From: an uncultured Christensenella sp.
GTDB lineage: Bacteria; Bacillota; Clostridia; Christensenellales; CAG-917
DNA length: 64,000 nt
Assembly (NCBI GenBank): GCA_910577815.1
Contig: CAJTNO010000004.1
Span: 62,001 to 126,000, forward strand
Direction of reading: 5' to 3'
Shown: positions 46,001 to 53,047 of the stretch, piece after piece
Position numbering within the stretch: the stretch's first letter is position 1
Layout of the letters: every line of letters starts with the position of its first letter
The notes under the pieces: model-generated
Seen by the model: only the letters and a program-made list of their open reading frames with translations
Told to the model about the DNA's origin: nothing
Databases searched by the model: none
Program-made: the position numbers and the translations under genes

Positions 46001-49000
46001 CCCACGAAATTCGCACCCTTTATAGTAGCGGTATCGCCTGCTGTGGGATTGTTTCCGTAGCCGTTGTAGACGTTGAGATAGGAAGCCGCGTCATTTAAAG
46101 AGAAATTCGATTCGCTTCCGCTGACTACGGGATTGAAAAATGCAAGCAGCGTATTTGCGCCCGCGTAGCCCACTATGCCGCCCGCGAAATCACCGCTTGC
46201 GGTAATAGGACTGTAATTAAAGACCTTTCCAAGCCCTCCGTCGTCCGACGGCGCATAACGCAGAGTGGTATTGGGACCTGTAGCCTGCGCGCCGTAGCTT
46301 CCGTAGCGGATAAGATTTATAAGATAGTTATCCGCGAATATATTTTCGTTTACGCCGTTTGTAACTACATAATGCTCGGAAGCGACCTTGCCGATTGCTC
46401 CGAATATACCGCCGACAAACGAGCGTCCCTTAATCTGACTGTTGTTGAACAGCTTGACGGTGTTGCCCATAATATTGGTATCCTGCGCAAGGAAAGTGCC
46501 TGCGGAGGAAGCGATATAGCCTGCTATCGAGCCTACGAAATCGCCGTTTACCTCTATATCGAACGCGCTCTGCGTACTGCGGAAGCGCAACGTATGCGTG
46601 ACGCCGCCGACGGATACTCCGTTTGAAGTATTCATTGCGCTCTCAATGGTTGCGTTTTCACCGAGTACGCCGATAATTCCGCCGAAGAAGCTTGTAGTAC
46701 CCTCAAAGGATACGGGAGTATGGTCAAGTCCCGTCCAATCGCCGAGGAACAGAATACCTACGCCGCTCGCATAGCCTATAAGACCGCCCGCGACGTGTCC
46801 GCCGCTCTTGAGGTTTACGCGCACGTAAATACCCTCTCCCGTAGTACTCGGATTTATATAAACTCTCGAATCGTCTGCGGAAGCGTTCTGCGAATTACGC
46901 TTATAGCCGTAACCCTCCACGCCGCCGTACAGCGCGCCTACATACGAGGTTCCCGTAACTCTTATGGGGTTCTGCGTGCCGTTGGTGATAAACGGATTTA
47001 CCGTAAAGCCCTTAGTATTTTTAGCGTCCAGCCAGCCGACCAGTCCGCCGACATAGCTCTCGCCCACTATATATACGTTGCTCTGTACTCGGCGCTGACC
47101 GGGCATCTGCGAAGTGTCGTTTACTATCCATTTGCCCGCAATACCGCCCGTATAGGCGACGTCGCCCGTCACGTTGGAGTTTACTCGGCAATCAGCCTCT
47201 ATCGTCACGTTGCTTGCATAGCCGATTATGCCGCCTACAAAGGACGCGCCGCGCACGTAGCCTCTGTTTTCCGTGCCTGCGTCAACGGTAGCTTCGATTG
47301 ACACGCCGCCGTCCGATACGCTTGCAAAGCCTACTATGCCGCCCACGCCGTTCGCGCCCGAGCCGTCTACTCTGTACTCGTTTGCACGCTCATAGTTTTT
47401 GCAATCTATAATCCTTACGCCCGACGCGCCTATATATCCCGCTATGCCGCCGATGCCGTTTATATGCACCGTCGCGCCTCTGTCGGTCACGCTGAAGCCG
47501 CGCAAGCTCTGAGTATCGTTTTCAAACGCCTTATATTTGACTACTCCGCGGTTTTCGCAGCTTGTTATCGCGGTTTTGTTTACGCTGTCGACGCCGCCGA
47601 CTATACCGCCGACCGCGCGCGTTCCCGCTACGGTTGCGCTCTCTCCGTTGACCGCGTCCGCAATAGCGCCCGTAAACTCTCCTACTATTCCGCCCACAAA
47701 GCTTCTGCCCGTCACGCTTGCGTTGTTGACTATACTGCCCTCGAACAGAGTGTTCATATTTGCATAGCCCGCAATACCGCCCACGCGGTCTCTGCCCGCT
47801 ACGCTTCCGTCAACGGTAATATTCCTTATGTTTGCGTTTATAAGATATCCGAACAGTCCCGTGAAATCGGAAATTGCCCAGCCGTACTCGTTTTCAGTGT
47901 GGTCGGCTTCGTTGACGCCGAGCGTCACCGTATACTTTGCGCCCGCATACTCGCCGTCAAACGTACCCGAAAAATAATTTTCTGCATCTTTACCGATTGA
48001 AATAAAGCCCGAAGCGGTGCTTACCGCAACATTGTCCGCAAGACGGAAATATGCGCCGAAATAATCCCTCGAGGTAGCTACCGCGTTGGCGTTGGGGACA
48101 AGCGCGATATCGGTATCGGTGCTGTTGATACTGTTCCAGGCGGGATTGCCCGACACAATTTGTCCGAGGCGCACAAGATGTGCGGAGTTTTCTATCAGAT
48201 AAGGATTATCCGCGCTGCCGTAATTAGCCGCCGCTACGTTTCCGCCGAAATCGCTTTCCATAAGCGTAAAGCGTATAACGCGCGTTCCGTCGTAATTGCC
48301 CGCGCCCTTAAAGGTGAGCGCAACCTCTACGGCTTTTCCTCCGTCAAAGGTTATGCTGCTGCCAAGCATCGAGCCGCCCGAGGTAATTTCAACCGTATAA
48401 TCCGTGTCAAGAAGCAGATTAACATATCCGTCGGCAAGTTTGAGATATAAATTATAATTAGATATATCCTTATATATATTTGAACTATCCTTATATACAA
48501 GCGCATAAGGAGCGTCGCCCGCGCTATAGAAAACTCCGAGCTTTCTCATATCCAACGCAAAGACGCTGCCCGAGCCTATATTATAGGAATAAGCACCGTA
48601 AAGTATCGCTCCGGGACCGAAGCCGAACCATATGTCATATTCGTCTATATCGAACTGATTGGGATTGGCTATGGATTTTCTTGTAATGCTCCACGCCCAG
48701 CTTACGCTCATCTGAGCAATGTCCACATTCGAATTGTCCACTCTCAGCTTGTAATTATCGGTTTTCTTTTCGAGTCCAAAGGAATATTCGTTAGCCGCAA
48801 CGGTATCGTCAAGGGTTATTACCGCCGTATGATTTAACGACGCCACGCTACCCTCGTTTATCGTATGCGTTACGTTATTGACTGAAATATTGAACTCGCT
48901 CGCTACGGTTTCGTTTGCGGCAAAGCCTGCTAAGGTAACGGTTTTAAGTCCCTGCGCAAGACCGTTATAAACATAGGACGCCGCCTGCTGATTGTTCCAG

Positions 49001-52000
49001 CCCGTAGTAACGGTAAGCTGTCGCTGATTTATGGTATACGTAGCGGTGCTCGGCACGGATACGCCCACAAGATGCGTTCCGTTATATAACAGCATTCTGA
49101 CCTTATATGCCTGTACCGCTCCGCTTGCAACATAGACGTCATTCACGTCGGCGCTGTCCGCCCATACTCCGTTGTAATACTCTACCTTAGCCGAAGTTGC
49201 ATATCTGTTGCTGTCGGTAGCACCTACCGTAATCCAGGAGCCGACCGTCGGCGCGGTGTTTCCGTAAATTATCGACCTTGCGAGGCTGCTTGAAAGCTTT
49301 ATGCTTTCCTTTTCAATAGCAAATTTGCTTACGCTCTGATTGCTTGCATTTTTAAGCGCGGCGTCAAACACCATATGCTGTCCGTATACTCCCGAGGTCG
49401 TTCCCGCAGCGCTCGTAAGCCTGTTATTGGTAGCGTCGGGCGTAACCAAAGCGTTTCTGTCCGCGTCGCGCAAAACGGCATACTGACCGTTACTAAAAGT
49501 ATTGGATGCCGCAAATACCATAAACTTGGTAAACTCTACGGACGTATCGGTTATATCCGTCCAGCTATATCCGGTATTATTATCCGCGTCCGACGGACGT
49601 GTGTAATATGCCGCTCCTGCCGTCGTACTGATTGCAATTATAGCGTGATTGCCTTTTCCTCCGGTAAGCAGATTGGAAAAATCCGCGGTAGCCGCATTCT
49701 GAGCGTAAAAGCTCCAGCTGTTTAAAACGGTATTAGTACCCGTGCCGTTAATGCTACCCACGTTAACATTGCCGCTTACGGCACCGGTATTATAGCAATA
49801 TGCTATCTGTACGTTAGATGCGTTCGCGCCCTGCGCGCTTCCTACTATTCCGCCCGCGTTACTGCCCGCCCCCTGCACCGAACCGCAGTTATAAGCATAC
49901 TGAAGCTTAACGGTGTTATTTGTGGTTGTGCCTCCGCTGTAATATAAATATCCGACAATTCCGCCCGCTGTTGACGTAGTACCCGTTGCTTTTATCGTTG
50001 CGGAACTGTACAGATTGCTAAGCAGCATAGCGTTTACCGCAGCGCTTGTCGTATGCGCTCTGCCGATGATGCCGCCAACATTCTGCGTACCGCATATATC
50101 TCCCGAAGCGGAACATCCCGAAACCTTAAGCGAGGTTGTGCCGACCGGCATATGTCCGATTATACCGCCTACTCCGTTTGCACCGAAAACGTTTGCGTCA
50201 ATCACAACGTTGCCGTCAACGTTTCTTGCAACGTAATTGCTTCCGCCCGCATACGTACAATTTTCAACCGTTATATTTGCGCCAGACTGTACATAACCGA
50301 TAATGCCGCCCGCTCCGTTTTTGGCGGTGGCGTTATTTGCGCTGTCAAAGGTAGCCAGAATTACGTTTGCCGTAGACTTACAGTTACGTATTGCAGTCGT
50401 GCCGCCTATAAGACCTACTATGCCGCCCGCATAATCGCTGCCCGTTGTATTTAAAATCTGTCCGCCTACGCCTATATATTCGATATTCGCGCCGTTAAGA
50501 TAATTGAATAATCCCGCGTTACCCGAGGCAACGTCTATGCTCACAGTAACGGTTTTCAATGCTTTTCCGTTTATCGCGGTAAGCACGCCCGAGGAGTATA
50601 CGCCGTTTGCTCCGTACAAGGTACCCTTAAAGTTCTTTGCGGTAGAGGCGGTAGTAACCGTATCCGCGCCTACGGGGTCGGTTTCGCCTAAGTTCAGATT
50701 ATTGGTAAGCGCAAAATAATTTCCGCTGAACGAAGTGTAGCTTGCCGCAGTATTTATAATTTTGCCGTAATGATTGCCCTTTACGCTGTCCACAGGCTCG
50801 CGGGACTTATTTACAATATCCGTAAAGTTATTCCAATGGACCTTATTCTCTATGACAAATGGATTATCCTCGCTACCCCAGGTGGCGTCGCGGGATTTTC
50901 CGTCGATTATGCCGAAATCGCTGTCAACCCAGACAGCGTATAGCGTAACGGTAGCTCCCGGCACCTTGGTAAGCTCGTTACTCCGGTTTGTGTATTGCGA
51001 GCCTGTAGTTCCCGTTGCTCCGCTCGACGTGTCGTGTGTGGTAGTGGTTACGGTGCTGCCCGAATAGGTGTAATTCTCCTTATAAACAACAGGACCGCCC
51101 TCCATAGTAGCCCAGCCGACAAACGTATCCGCGCCGTTTACAAACGTATTTTTTCTCAGAGTCTCGGTTACGTCCTTTATACCGTAACGCAAGGTTTGAT
51201 TCGCCATCGTTCCGGTCGCGCCCGTATCGCCCTTGTTGTACGCAACGGTATATGCGCCGTACATTTTTATTTTAATATCGCCTATCAGACCGTATGCGTT
51301 GCCTCTGTCGTCACCGCTTCCCCAACCTACCCAGTTTCCTGTGTAGTTAGGATGTCCTGCTTCCAGCCTGAGCCTTACGGTCACCGTTGTATTACCGGTA
51401 GATGCAGAGGAATTTACAACTAAATTTTTTAAATTAACGTTTTTTGTTTGCGTATGATTAGTTCCACCCGTTTGAGAACCAAGAGCTAAAGAAGAAGTAC
51501 CATTAGTTATAGAAGTGTTATTATCCTTAAGTAATTGTACGCTTACTGTTGCCCAGTCAGTGGTTTCGGCAGTACCGACATAGGAAGCCGCAAATAATTT
51601 AGCCGAAAAGTCGATATTTGTCACGCCTTTTGGCAACGTAATCTTCATATCGGTATAATAGTTCATTTCAGCGCCTTCTGCATTTCCTAAGCCTGCGAAT
51701 ATACCCGCAGTATCAAACGAAAGCGTACCGAAATTTACGGAAAGCCCGCTATACTTATCGGTTTTTATATTTGTATTCTTTGCAAAAGCAATTTTATCGA
51801 CAACAAGTGCTTCAGCTCCTGCCGACGTTTTATTACAGGCGCCCCAGTTATCAGTAGATGTTGCCTGTATGCCGTACTCGTCGCCGTACAAGCCGTTTAC
51901 CAAACTAAACGTAGAGTTTGTAGAAGAAATACTCCCCTGAGGTTGTAAATATAAGGATAAATTCAACGCCGTAAAGCCGCCGTCCATAGCTCCGTCCGCA

Positions 52001-52734
52001 ATCGCGGCAAAGATAAACCTGATTCCCGTCGCATTGGTCGGAATTTTATAGCTCGCGCTGTATCCGCCGGAGCTGCCCAACGACATACTGCGCACATAAG
52101 TATCGCTCCACTCCGTTCTTGCCGCCGTTCCGCTATTGCCCGTAGTTGACCAGCTTGCGTTGCTTCCGCTTCTGCTGCTGCTTATAAAATTGACGTGCGG
52201 CTGACTCTGCACTCCTACAAAGGATACCGCCATCGCGCTTTCGTCATTTGTTCCGTCCGAAAAATTGCAGGAGGCGGAGGCGTAGTAGCTGACCTGTCCG
52301 GCTTTAACCGCAGCAAGCGCGGTGCTTGTAAATTTAAACTCTATCCACCAGATGGACGCGTTATCGCTGCTCGACCAGTCCGTATAACCCCAACCGTCCT
52401 CCGCCGAATTCCAACCGAATGCGGAAGCTCCGTTTGATACCTCGCTCGATACTCCGAAATAGCCCGCATACGTGGCGTTATGATTGTTGTTAAACGGCTG
52501 CGCGAAATTGGTGCCGCCCACCGTAACGGAGGAAACCGTCTGAGCGGTCGCCTGACGGACATCCGCCTGCACTCCCGCCGCGGCAAAAACAAAATTCAAT
52601 CCGTTAGCCGATAGCAGCACATTTGAAAACAGCAAAGAAAAAAGCAAAGCGACAACAACCACCTTTACAAAGCGGTGCGCTCTGCTATGCAAAACCTTCT
52701 TTTGTGAATTATATGTACGCTTACTTTCTCTCAT
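34051..52734 (-). CDS. Giant secreted repeat protein (GLUG, MBG and InlB modules), 6,227 aa
   Basis: One uninterrupted frame encodes 6,227 aa from the ATG at 52734 (GGGGA 5 bases upstream; a GTG 24 bases earlier lies inside a hairpin). A signal peptide ends near residue 53 (VLLSANGLNFVFAAAG). An InlB-type repeat lies at about 500-620 and MBG-like units (VYNG signature) at about 1250 and 4990-5450. Dozens of GLUG units (GGIVGY and GGIIGR type, followed by NC or CYNTG) fill about 740-1090, 1600-2300, 2700-3000, 3300-4170 and 5900-6100. Five module starts share PYVI or PFVI with a following helix. No LPXTG, membrane anchor or S-layer domain is seen at the end (AVLKKA). It is probably an adhesin or matrix filament made of beta-helical rods. 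Confidence 0.93.
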   Translation of the reverse strand: MRESKRTYNSQKKVLHSRAHRFVKVVVVALLFSLLFSNVLLSANGLNFVFAAAGVQADVRQATAQTVSSVTVGGTNFAQPFNNNHNATYAGYFGVSSEVSNGASAFGWNSAEDGWGYTDWSSSDNASIWWIEFKFTSTALAAVKAGQVSYYASASCNFSDGTNDESAMAVSFVGVQSQPHVNFISSSRSGSNASWSTTGNSGTAARTEWSDTYVRSMSLGSSGGYSASYKIPTNATGIRFIFAAIADGAMDGGFTALNLSLYLQPQGSISSTNSTFSLVNGLYGDEYGIQATSTDNWGACNKTSAGAEALVVDKIAFAKNTNIKTDKYSGLSVNFGTLSFDTAGIFAGLGNAEGAEMNYYTDMKITLPKGVTNIDFSAKLFAASYVGTAETTDWATVSVQLLKDNNTSITNGTSSLALGSQTGGTNHTQTKNVNLKNLVVNSSASTGNTTVTVRLRLEAGHPNYTGNWVGWGSGDDRGNAYGLIGDIKIKMYGAYTVAYNKGDTGATGTMANQTLRYGIKDVTETLRKNTFVNGADTFVGWATMEGGPVVYKENYTYSGSTVTTTTHDTSSGATGTTGSQYTNRSNELTKVPGATVTLYAVWVDSDFGIIDGKSRDATWGSEDNPFVIENKVHWNNFTDIVNKSREPVDSVKGNHYGKIINTAASYTSFSGNYFALTNNLNLGETDPVGADTVTTASTAKNFKGTLYGANGVYSSGVLTAINGKALKTVTVSIDVASGNAGLFNYLNGANIEYIGVGGQILNTTGSDYAGGIVGLIGGTTAIRNCKSTANVILATFDSANNATAKNGAGGIIGYVQSGANITVENCTYAGGSNYVARNVDGNVVIDANVFGANGVGGIIGHMPVGTTSLKVSGCSASGDICGTQNVGGIIGRAHTTSAAVNAMLLSNLYSSATIKATGTTSTAGGIVGYLYYSGGTTTNNTVKLQYAYNCGSVQGAGSNAGGIVGSAQGANASNVQIAYCYNTGAVSGNVNVGSINGTGTNTVLNSWSFYAQNAATADFSNLLTGGKGNHAIIAISTTAGAAYYTRPSDADNNTGYSWTDITDTSVEFTKFMVFAASNTFSNGQYAVLRDADRNALVTPDATNNRLTSAAGTTSGVYGQHMVFDAALKNASNQSVSKFAIEKESIKLSSSLARSIIYGNTAPTVGSWITVGATDSNRYATSAKVEYYNGVWADSADVNDVYVASGAVQAYKVRMLLYNGTHLVGVSVPSTATYTINQRQLTVTTGWNNQQAASYVYNGLAQGLKTVTLAGFAANETVASEFNISVNNVTHTINEGSVASLNHTAVITLDDTVAANEYSFGLEKKTDNYKLRVDNSNVDIAQMSVSWAWSITRKSIANPNQFDIDEYDIWFGFGPGAILYGAYSYNIGSGSVFALDMRKLGVFYSAGDAPYALVYKDSSNIYKDISNYNLYLKLADGYVNLLLDTDYTVEITSGGSMLGSSITFDGGKAVEVALTFKGAGNYDGTRVIRFTLMESDFGGNVAAANYGSADNPYLIENSAHLVRLGQIVSGNPAWNSINSTDTDIALVPNANAVATSRDYFGAYFRLADNVAVSTASGFISIGKDAENYFSGTFDGEYAGAKYTVTLGVNEADHTENEYGWAISDFTGLFGYLINANIRNITVDGSVAGRDRVGGIAGYANMNTLFEGSIVNNASVTGRSFVGGIVGEFTGAIADAVNGESATVAGTRAVGGIVGGVDSVNKTAITSCENRGVVKYKAFENDTQSLRGFSVTDRGATVHINGIGGIAGYIGASGVRIIDCKNYERANEYRVDGSGANGVGGIVGFASVSDGGVSIEATVDAGTENRGYVRGASFVGGIIGYASNVTIEADCRVNSNVTGDVAYTGGIAGKWIVNDTSQMPGQRRVQSNVYIVGESYVGGLVGWLDAKNTKGFTVNPFITNGTQNPIRVTGTSYVGALYGGVEGYGYKRNSQNASADDSRVYINPSTTGEGIYVRVNLKSGGHVAGGLIGYASGVGILFLGDWTGLDHTPVSFEGTTSFFGGIIGVLGENATIESAMNTSNGVSVGGVTHTLRFRSTQSAFDIEVNGDFVGSIAGYIASSAGTFLAQDTNIMGNTVKLFNNSQIKGRSFVGGIFGAIGKVASEHYVVTNGVNENIFADNYLINLIRYGSYGAQATGPNTTLRYAPSDDGGLGKVFNYSPITASGDFAGGIVGYAGANTLLAFFNPVVSGSESNFSLNDAASYLNVYNGYGNNPTAGDTATIKGANFVGGIAGYLSSSAHEMTRVVSLMLIKANSRGNETTFAYDGSYAGGLFGYMGGGSIQSSIATSGYSNPSASVNAFMGGEYVGGIVGMLAGGTINLSVSRGFRFDSVNMTRGGIAGSANAGTTISSSWTFYLSANPTYSTVSQNKNGNYVIVNGEVASGHSPSFSEYGRMIGLFADTVDIIERASDKVYNPAKAGYLSLSTSLPKVNNQIAFYDASGYDTTTSNEFETLSGANSVVYYRFDMAATDSFSICVLPITFENISSNPSGEAQEKQFVHDAYVRPAASAFYDVDVQSTVYSGGYIQYAQGIAICVGKNNPNDKNNIVVLGNFEKRFEIGDAETPYVISNQTEWNTFARNIRENRYVGGVPVNGYLGKYIKLATDSVVLNLDNLAGDRASNYNTFKGTFDGDGHKLTINVSSTDAAALSGVSAFPNAAGATFKNLTIEGHITAAGEAFNSTSAENIAGFVGKPLGNLTFENCTNLANITANRTAGGMVGFSNNHTMKFVACVNGRRGANLGNIECNDADIAGYAEYGYGTGGIIGYSNNAITIESCKNEGNIRGAYNVGGIIGRANKGTTIYNCANNGEIFADARWADESEYAGKKDTEAYRKVYVGGIIGQVGEEGWLNMYASYNSGRVVGFGPIVGGLAGSVGSLILASSTSSDTGKAGAKSTIAYCYNTGEVSSSGTSTTYNHRSSGWSGGREEFNGSVVGGIVGFMAWGDINYCYNTGKISTYRIIGYSMSWQARIGGIAGQVQPSASNYSTSFNYCYNLGELFVSAKTENIVGVSSTRIYWGGGICGYLDKDTDTSKLSSTNSYTIANYLHTYCSSSDQSWGSASINTVDGGDEKRYVIGTVVDSVDMLTSYMTSSGTPNVDRSIGTAADISDYYQASTLITSSGKSVATYSDGKMTYNSAFLSGTAYGYIYPYGCLPQLAVFALDTKEGLSMLSVSYGRNDYGKFVGNQAGSKESPYVIKDGVGLLAMSALNGAKSNTGGGTGYYSFKDEYIEFADGLNNIEGLRASYINMDMTTSSYSLKSNSSGSTVYGQSGKNYYLYSLGAASGNTTIRYGSSPATAAALRTNWYNKNYYFNGSSYVNGASYNTYVNNYPIGSVSVPFAGNINGAQGASGNTEIRNLKISVRQSTNAFAGLFGTVYDASVAHITVTGKVSAYTSANTASSRSFAGGIAGYVGGDSKIEACQAGGSSATLIVTAYADTSAQTAPSVEGYAGGIAGAAGPSKPTSRTQDLKVLELSNNRVSNAQINTIRRNAGGIIGYVGNPWKLSGATTGRGNYVNVYDSYVYGATISALATSTVSTSGVDIGGLAGANDGDVFFTVSGANMGVKHPDATAPATGTVNIYGENSIGGVIGTAYGNTAIGGVRVSANTNIARKGYGTVIDNATEGLYRTAIGGVIGRTVSETVNTLRDEIVYDGSITVNVATSNPSDNNPTGNVGGVIGAMGEGTRFLSGSIVTVTGSIGCNLTGNYVRNFGGVVGATIEGAFDGTFTVSPKISADNAINVGGFIGRNFGTANILSSTNGTVIKIEANITGKSQVGGLVGLNGYTYADGVVAGSLLIGADTYLGGRYEGTVDIEISGNAHIKAFEDDAGGLIGSNTANGAGLGLIITKGSIYNKGTVVGLNNVGGIVGNNEGGITMGGSTLLDVIPRLVNEGNVTGGNFGANGYADDGNGKNVGGVIGYLQKGSIAGTFANTGSVEGGYFVGGSIGRLDNEASLTVSGSNNTYFYNGLDDIRNADTASRQNGIGNVSGKRYVGGSIGAMFGTVNGTSANNVVFVNDGIVNGDTFTGGNIGLLAGGVNGAQFINRGRILASGAVAVGGSVGMIGISDEYDGNTYEHQPISVSNAHFEFVADLSDGGDKNSIIVSGSAPAGKDEFHWGGVGGAIGVIGSAEDGFDNVNGSLWQSVTLYAEGSINAANVNNVGGAIGLIKANNIVISNMLAFYTSVTGKKNVGGIVGAVTGRNIEINNSFNIEGTVSGDTAGGIVGWVVKDGEGVTVADTSYWVKGYLNAQLMALDLASVVDDIGKYVAVSDSVNVFTEELTNAYETPAHYTGKPSDGTDWAVYLKKLCGHDVRIVNGVWAYEQNSDGYTTGEASTGWYYIYANDRRGLDATHVNAQDSSKPSALAEGERAAELAYWKRIANAYTAEERVPDENGVIEATKPLNSPIVGQVNGNNVSGNGALSVGSIYAAALESKINGYYLYMDASGEKPSIYYSSDTVDWNGTGVQERPFYLNAKTSLDKSNPDDRNAQNVVVYYRSVGIGGTLTYNGYKRYVPITAEIGKTAESAQTKVIKYLSSDDLLSEGKSGDYVYTMTNVKKDGVAIDQNSVYEAGNYTTDVSIYFYDALGNYGKIGGIDEGLLRIEKLVLESTISASNGTYQGDNTDGSIRLTLNGIAPLDNGRNMLAGAERSVKFNISGEVTGQISGILDIGALMKDAGPNGIGSKTFTPDDRLTSQALVNLSTSKIYMSSYSIAYTTDLRNIDWDTDCIADDAYTDGVKPFTIAIEFRFNETISDKFIAELSSSGISANYNTNPVPLSADFNIKPALLELKISDGAKFECEYDGATHNTQYQFVGWVENAVENKSALINSLKPYVQYNSLAEESANQTFGGPSALWDLMATDNFVLTGAGKTYVTARWINGITAINLSGMKEKGNYYVKFAAEATYEYDGVKYMLTEGGNYYVKVPMDAPQHPTEQKPLYRITPNAFTMSWATTGNSATYNAGYHYLTASFTARFAFGSAELIEQEIATVLPESYEDGEYIIERVDNQHVRIKFRVGPNAGRHTVKLPSQSTYNCVINDITDGTFTINKLGITVSFKGDKVVVYNGTNHQAETIEVGCATDENANPQFSFSANTGLYTISMFGDYAGIANTEDENKVNIALLYKNTATGAEVQYAVNAGVYTAKVGAIRSVVSGVDNFEVTATAAGSLTINRARITLNWGVASSFVYNGNPQGRGLTASVSASGLTQSSFNYDPGSTESALLNIRNAYSRTETFTIPVTGNAQTNARSTAYNASVNVADIRVSGQNRAGATVIDNYDISFSQAANGKYTITPFIIKVTGMSGSTYTKTYDATVNVSSASIGSPIFENTSLKPSASSITVTAVYDSANVGTNRTITYTITIKTGTSDANNFEFENGTSKIEYRHNGTIRARELTVTLDILRNMHAVKMYNGNAWYGGMAGAVSVAGSGTAVSAIHRFGEGFTVSGIAAAESAGGAVMIHAMFREATEGRSDFDAYVNNVIGTGANLSIADTAYGDEDYFYKNLVFVLSGTSSANYTFKVVRTGNTVVGDKTGSAGDSGAVTVSGKTSDIYIEITPVTTRAYYGNIAQSYATADNTYNTNWLDVTGRVNSVNGDMLSVKIVNNWQYVNNNPANGVREYNSYTVIRGGENSNILSAKVDSNTGVHVNYRLGNQPVLTIGYFVDKEEFEVGSIAGLMIASYYFTASKNGGGDFGIISQAVWVPLATEQQYFDNVGYPTDNNGQPFLDADGNAITITCWDDYFNWLASDAGGNRDVFLNSSDEDTGWGYYSSDASSTPKSFDKFKQVANISGVFTDTDIAILNGMFKKTVVGADGTVNEDASYDWGVGSKYLTNFLKLSAGSVATAMGSVFEDTFDGTYDGNGYVIDGLNIAGVASGESYIGMFERIASNANVKNVHLRNINITVGGAGTAYVGGLAGESAQTVVENVSVHGTINVNVSGTAYVGGLFGAATSKVDGAISLGDMTVKATTANAGGAIGKATGANVNNVVSLMQMWIIASTANAGGILGATSTATLGGVNEFMKDSVWANRTQIAGGKTYTELYNGSVSGYGASKYYYTGDTANASGIYDVLDDVRLTKMDGEANSKTKPRESMRLADIISVYVLMYAKTAAAVSVDGVSVDVFGLSAKSWLVGSAHGTDNSGDAIVIANQQGIALLRELRFATFTLKQDVHMYSTYVLQTASGAFYGKVISGGHSIYIPTWNGTQKLFEIETGTATPTAVLKKA

Positions 52735-52743
52735 AATTTCCCC

Positions 52744-52765
52744 ATCGCGCGTCCCCACGCGCGAT
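52744..52765 (-). promoter_or_regulatory. GC-rich hairpin next to the giant gene's ribosome-binding site
   Basis: On the minus strand ATCGCGCG and CGCGCGAT form a perfect 8-bp stem with loop TGGGGA. It ends directly before GGGGA, the ribosome-binding site of the 6,227-aa protein, and could limit its translation. The rest of 52766-53047 is A+T-rich; no gene is seen there. Confidence 0.5.
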
Positions 52766-52957
52766 GCGCATTGCGTAATGCTTATATATACTATAATATA
52801 ATTACAACAGTTTCAATAGAAATATTTGACAGTTTGTAAATTTGTCTTAAAATCTTCTTAAAAAAGTTTAAAATTCTTAAAATCATTACAATTAATCAAC
52901 AAGTGTAGCGTTTACTCGCCCGAAATAAAAAAATAATAAAAATTTTCAAAAAATCAC

Positions 52958-52986
52958 TTTACAAAACTAAAGTACTAAAGTATAAT
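52958..52986 (+). promoter_or_regulatory. Promoter of the amino-acid ABC transporter operon
   Basis: TTTACA (52958-52963), 17 bases and TATAAT (52981-52986) lie 62 bases before the first ATG. A second candidate, TTGACA (52826-52831) with TAAAAT after 16 bases, lies further upstream. Confidence 0.72.
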
Positions 52987-53047
52987 GCAATAACAAAATA
53001 CTTTACCACGCTAAATCGCTAATGCGAATAAATAAAAGGAGAGCGTT

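Noticed and set aside
34051..52734. CRISPR array or tandem DNA repeat in the giant gene
   Set aside because: The repeats are of protein units with diverged DNA; there are no identical repeats with regular unique spacers.
52759..52830. Promoter of the giant gene
   Set aside because: TTGAAA and TATAGT are present on the minus strand but only 15 bases apart, and several other A+T-rich matches compete, so no single promoter could be chosen.
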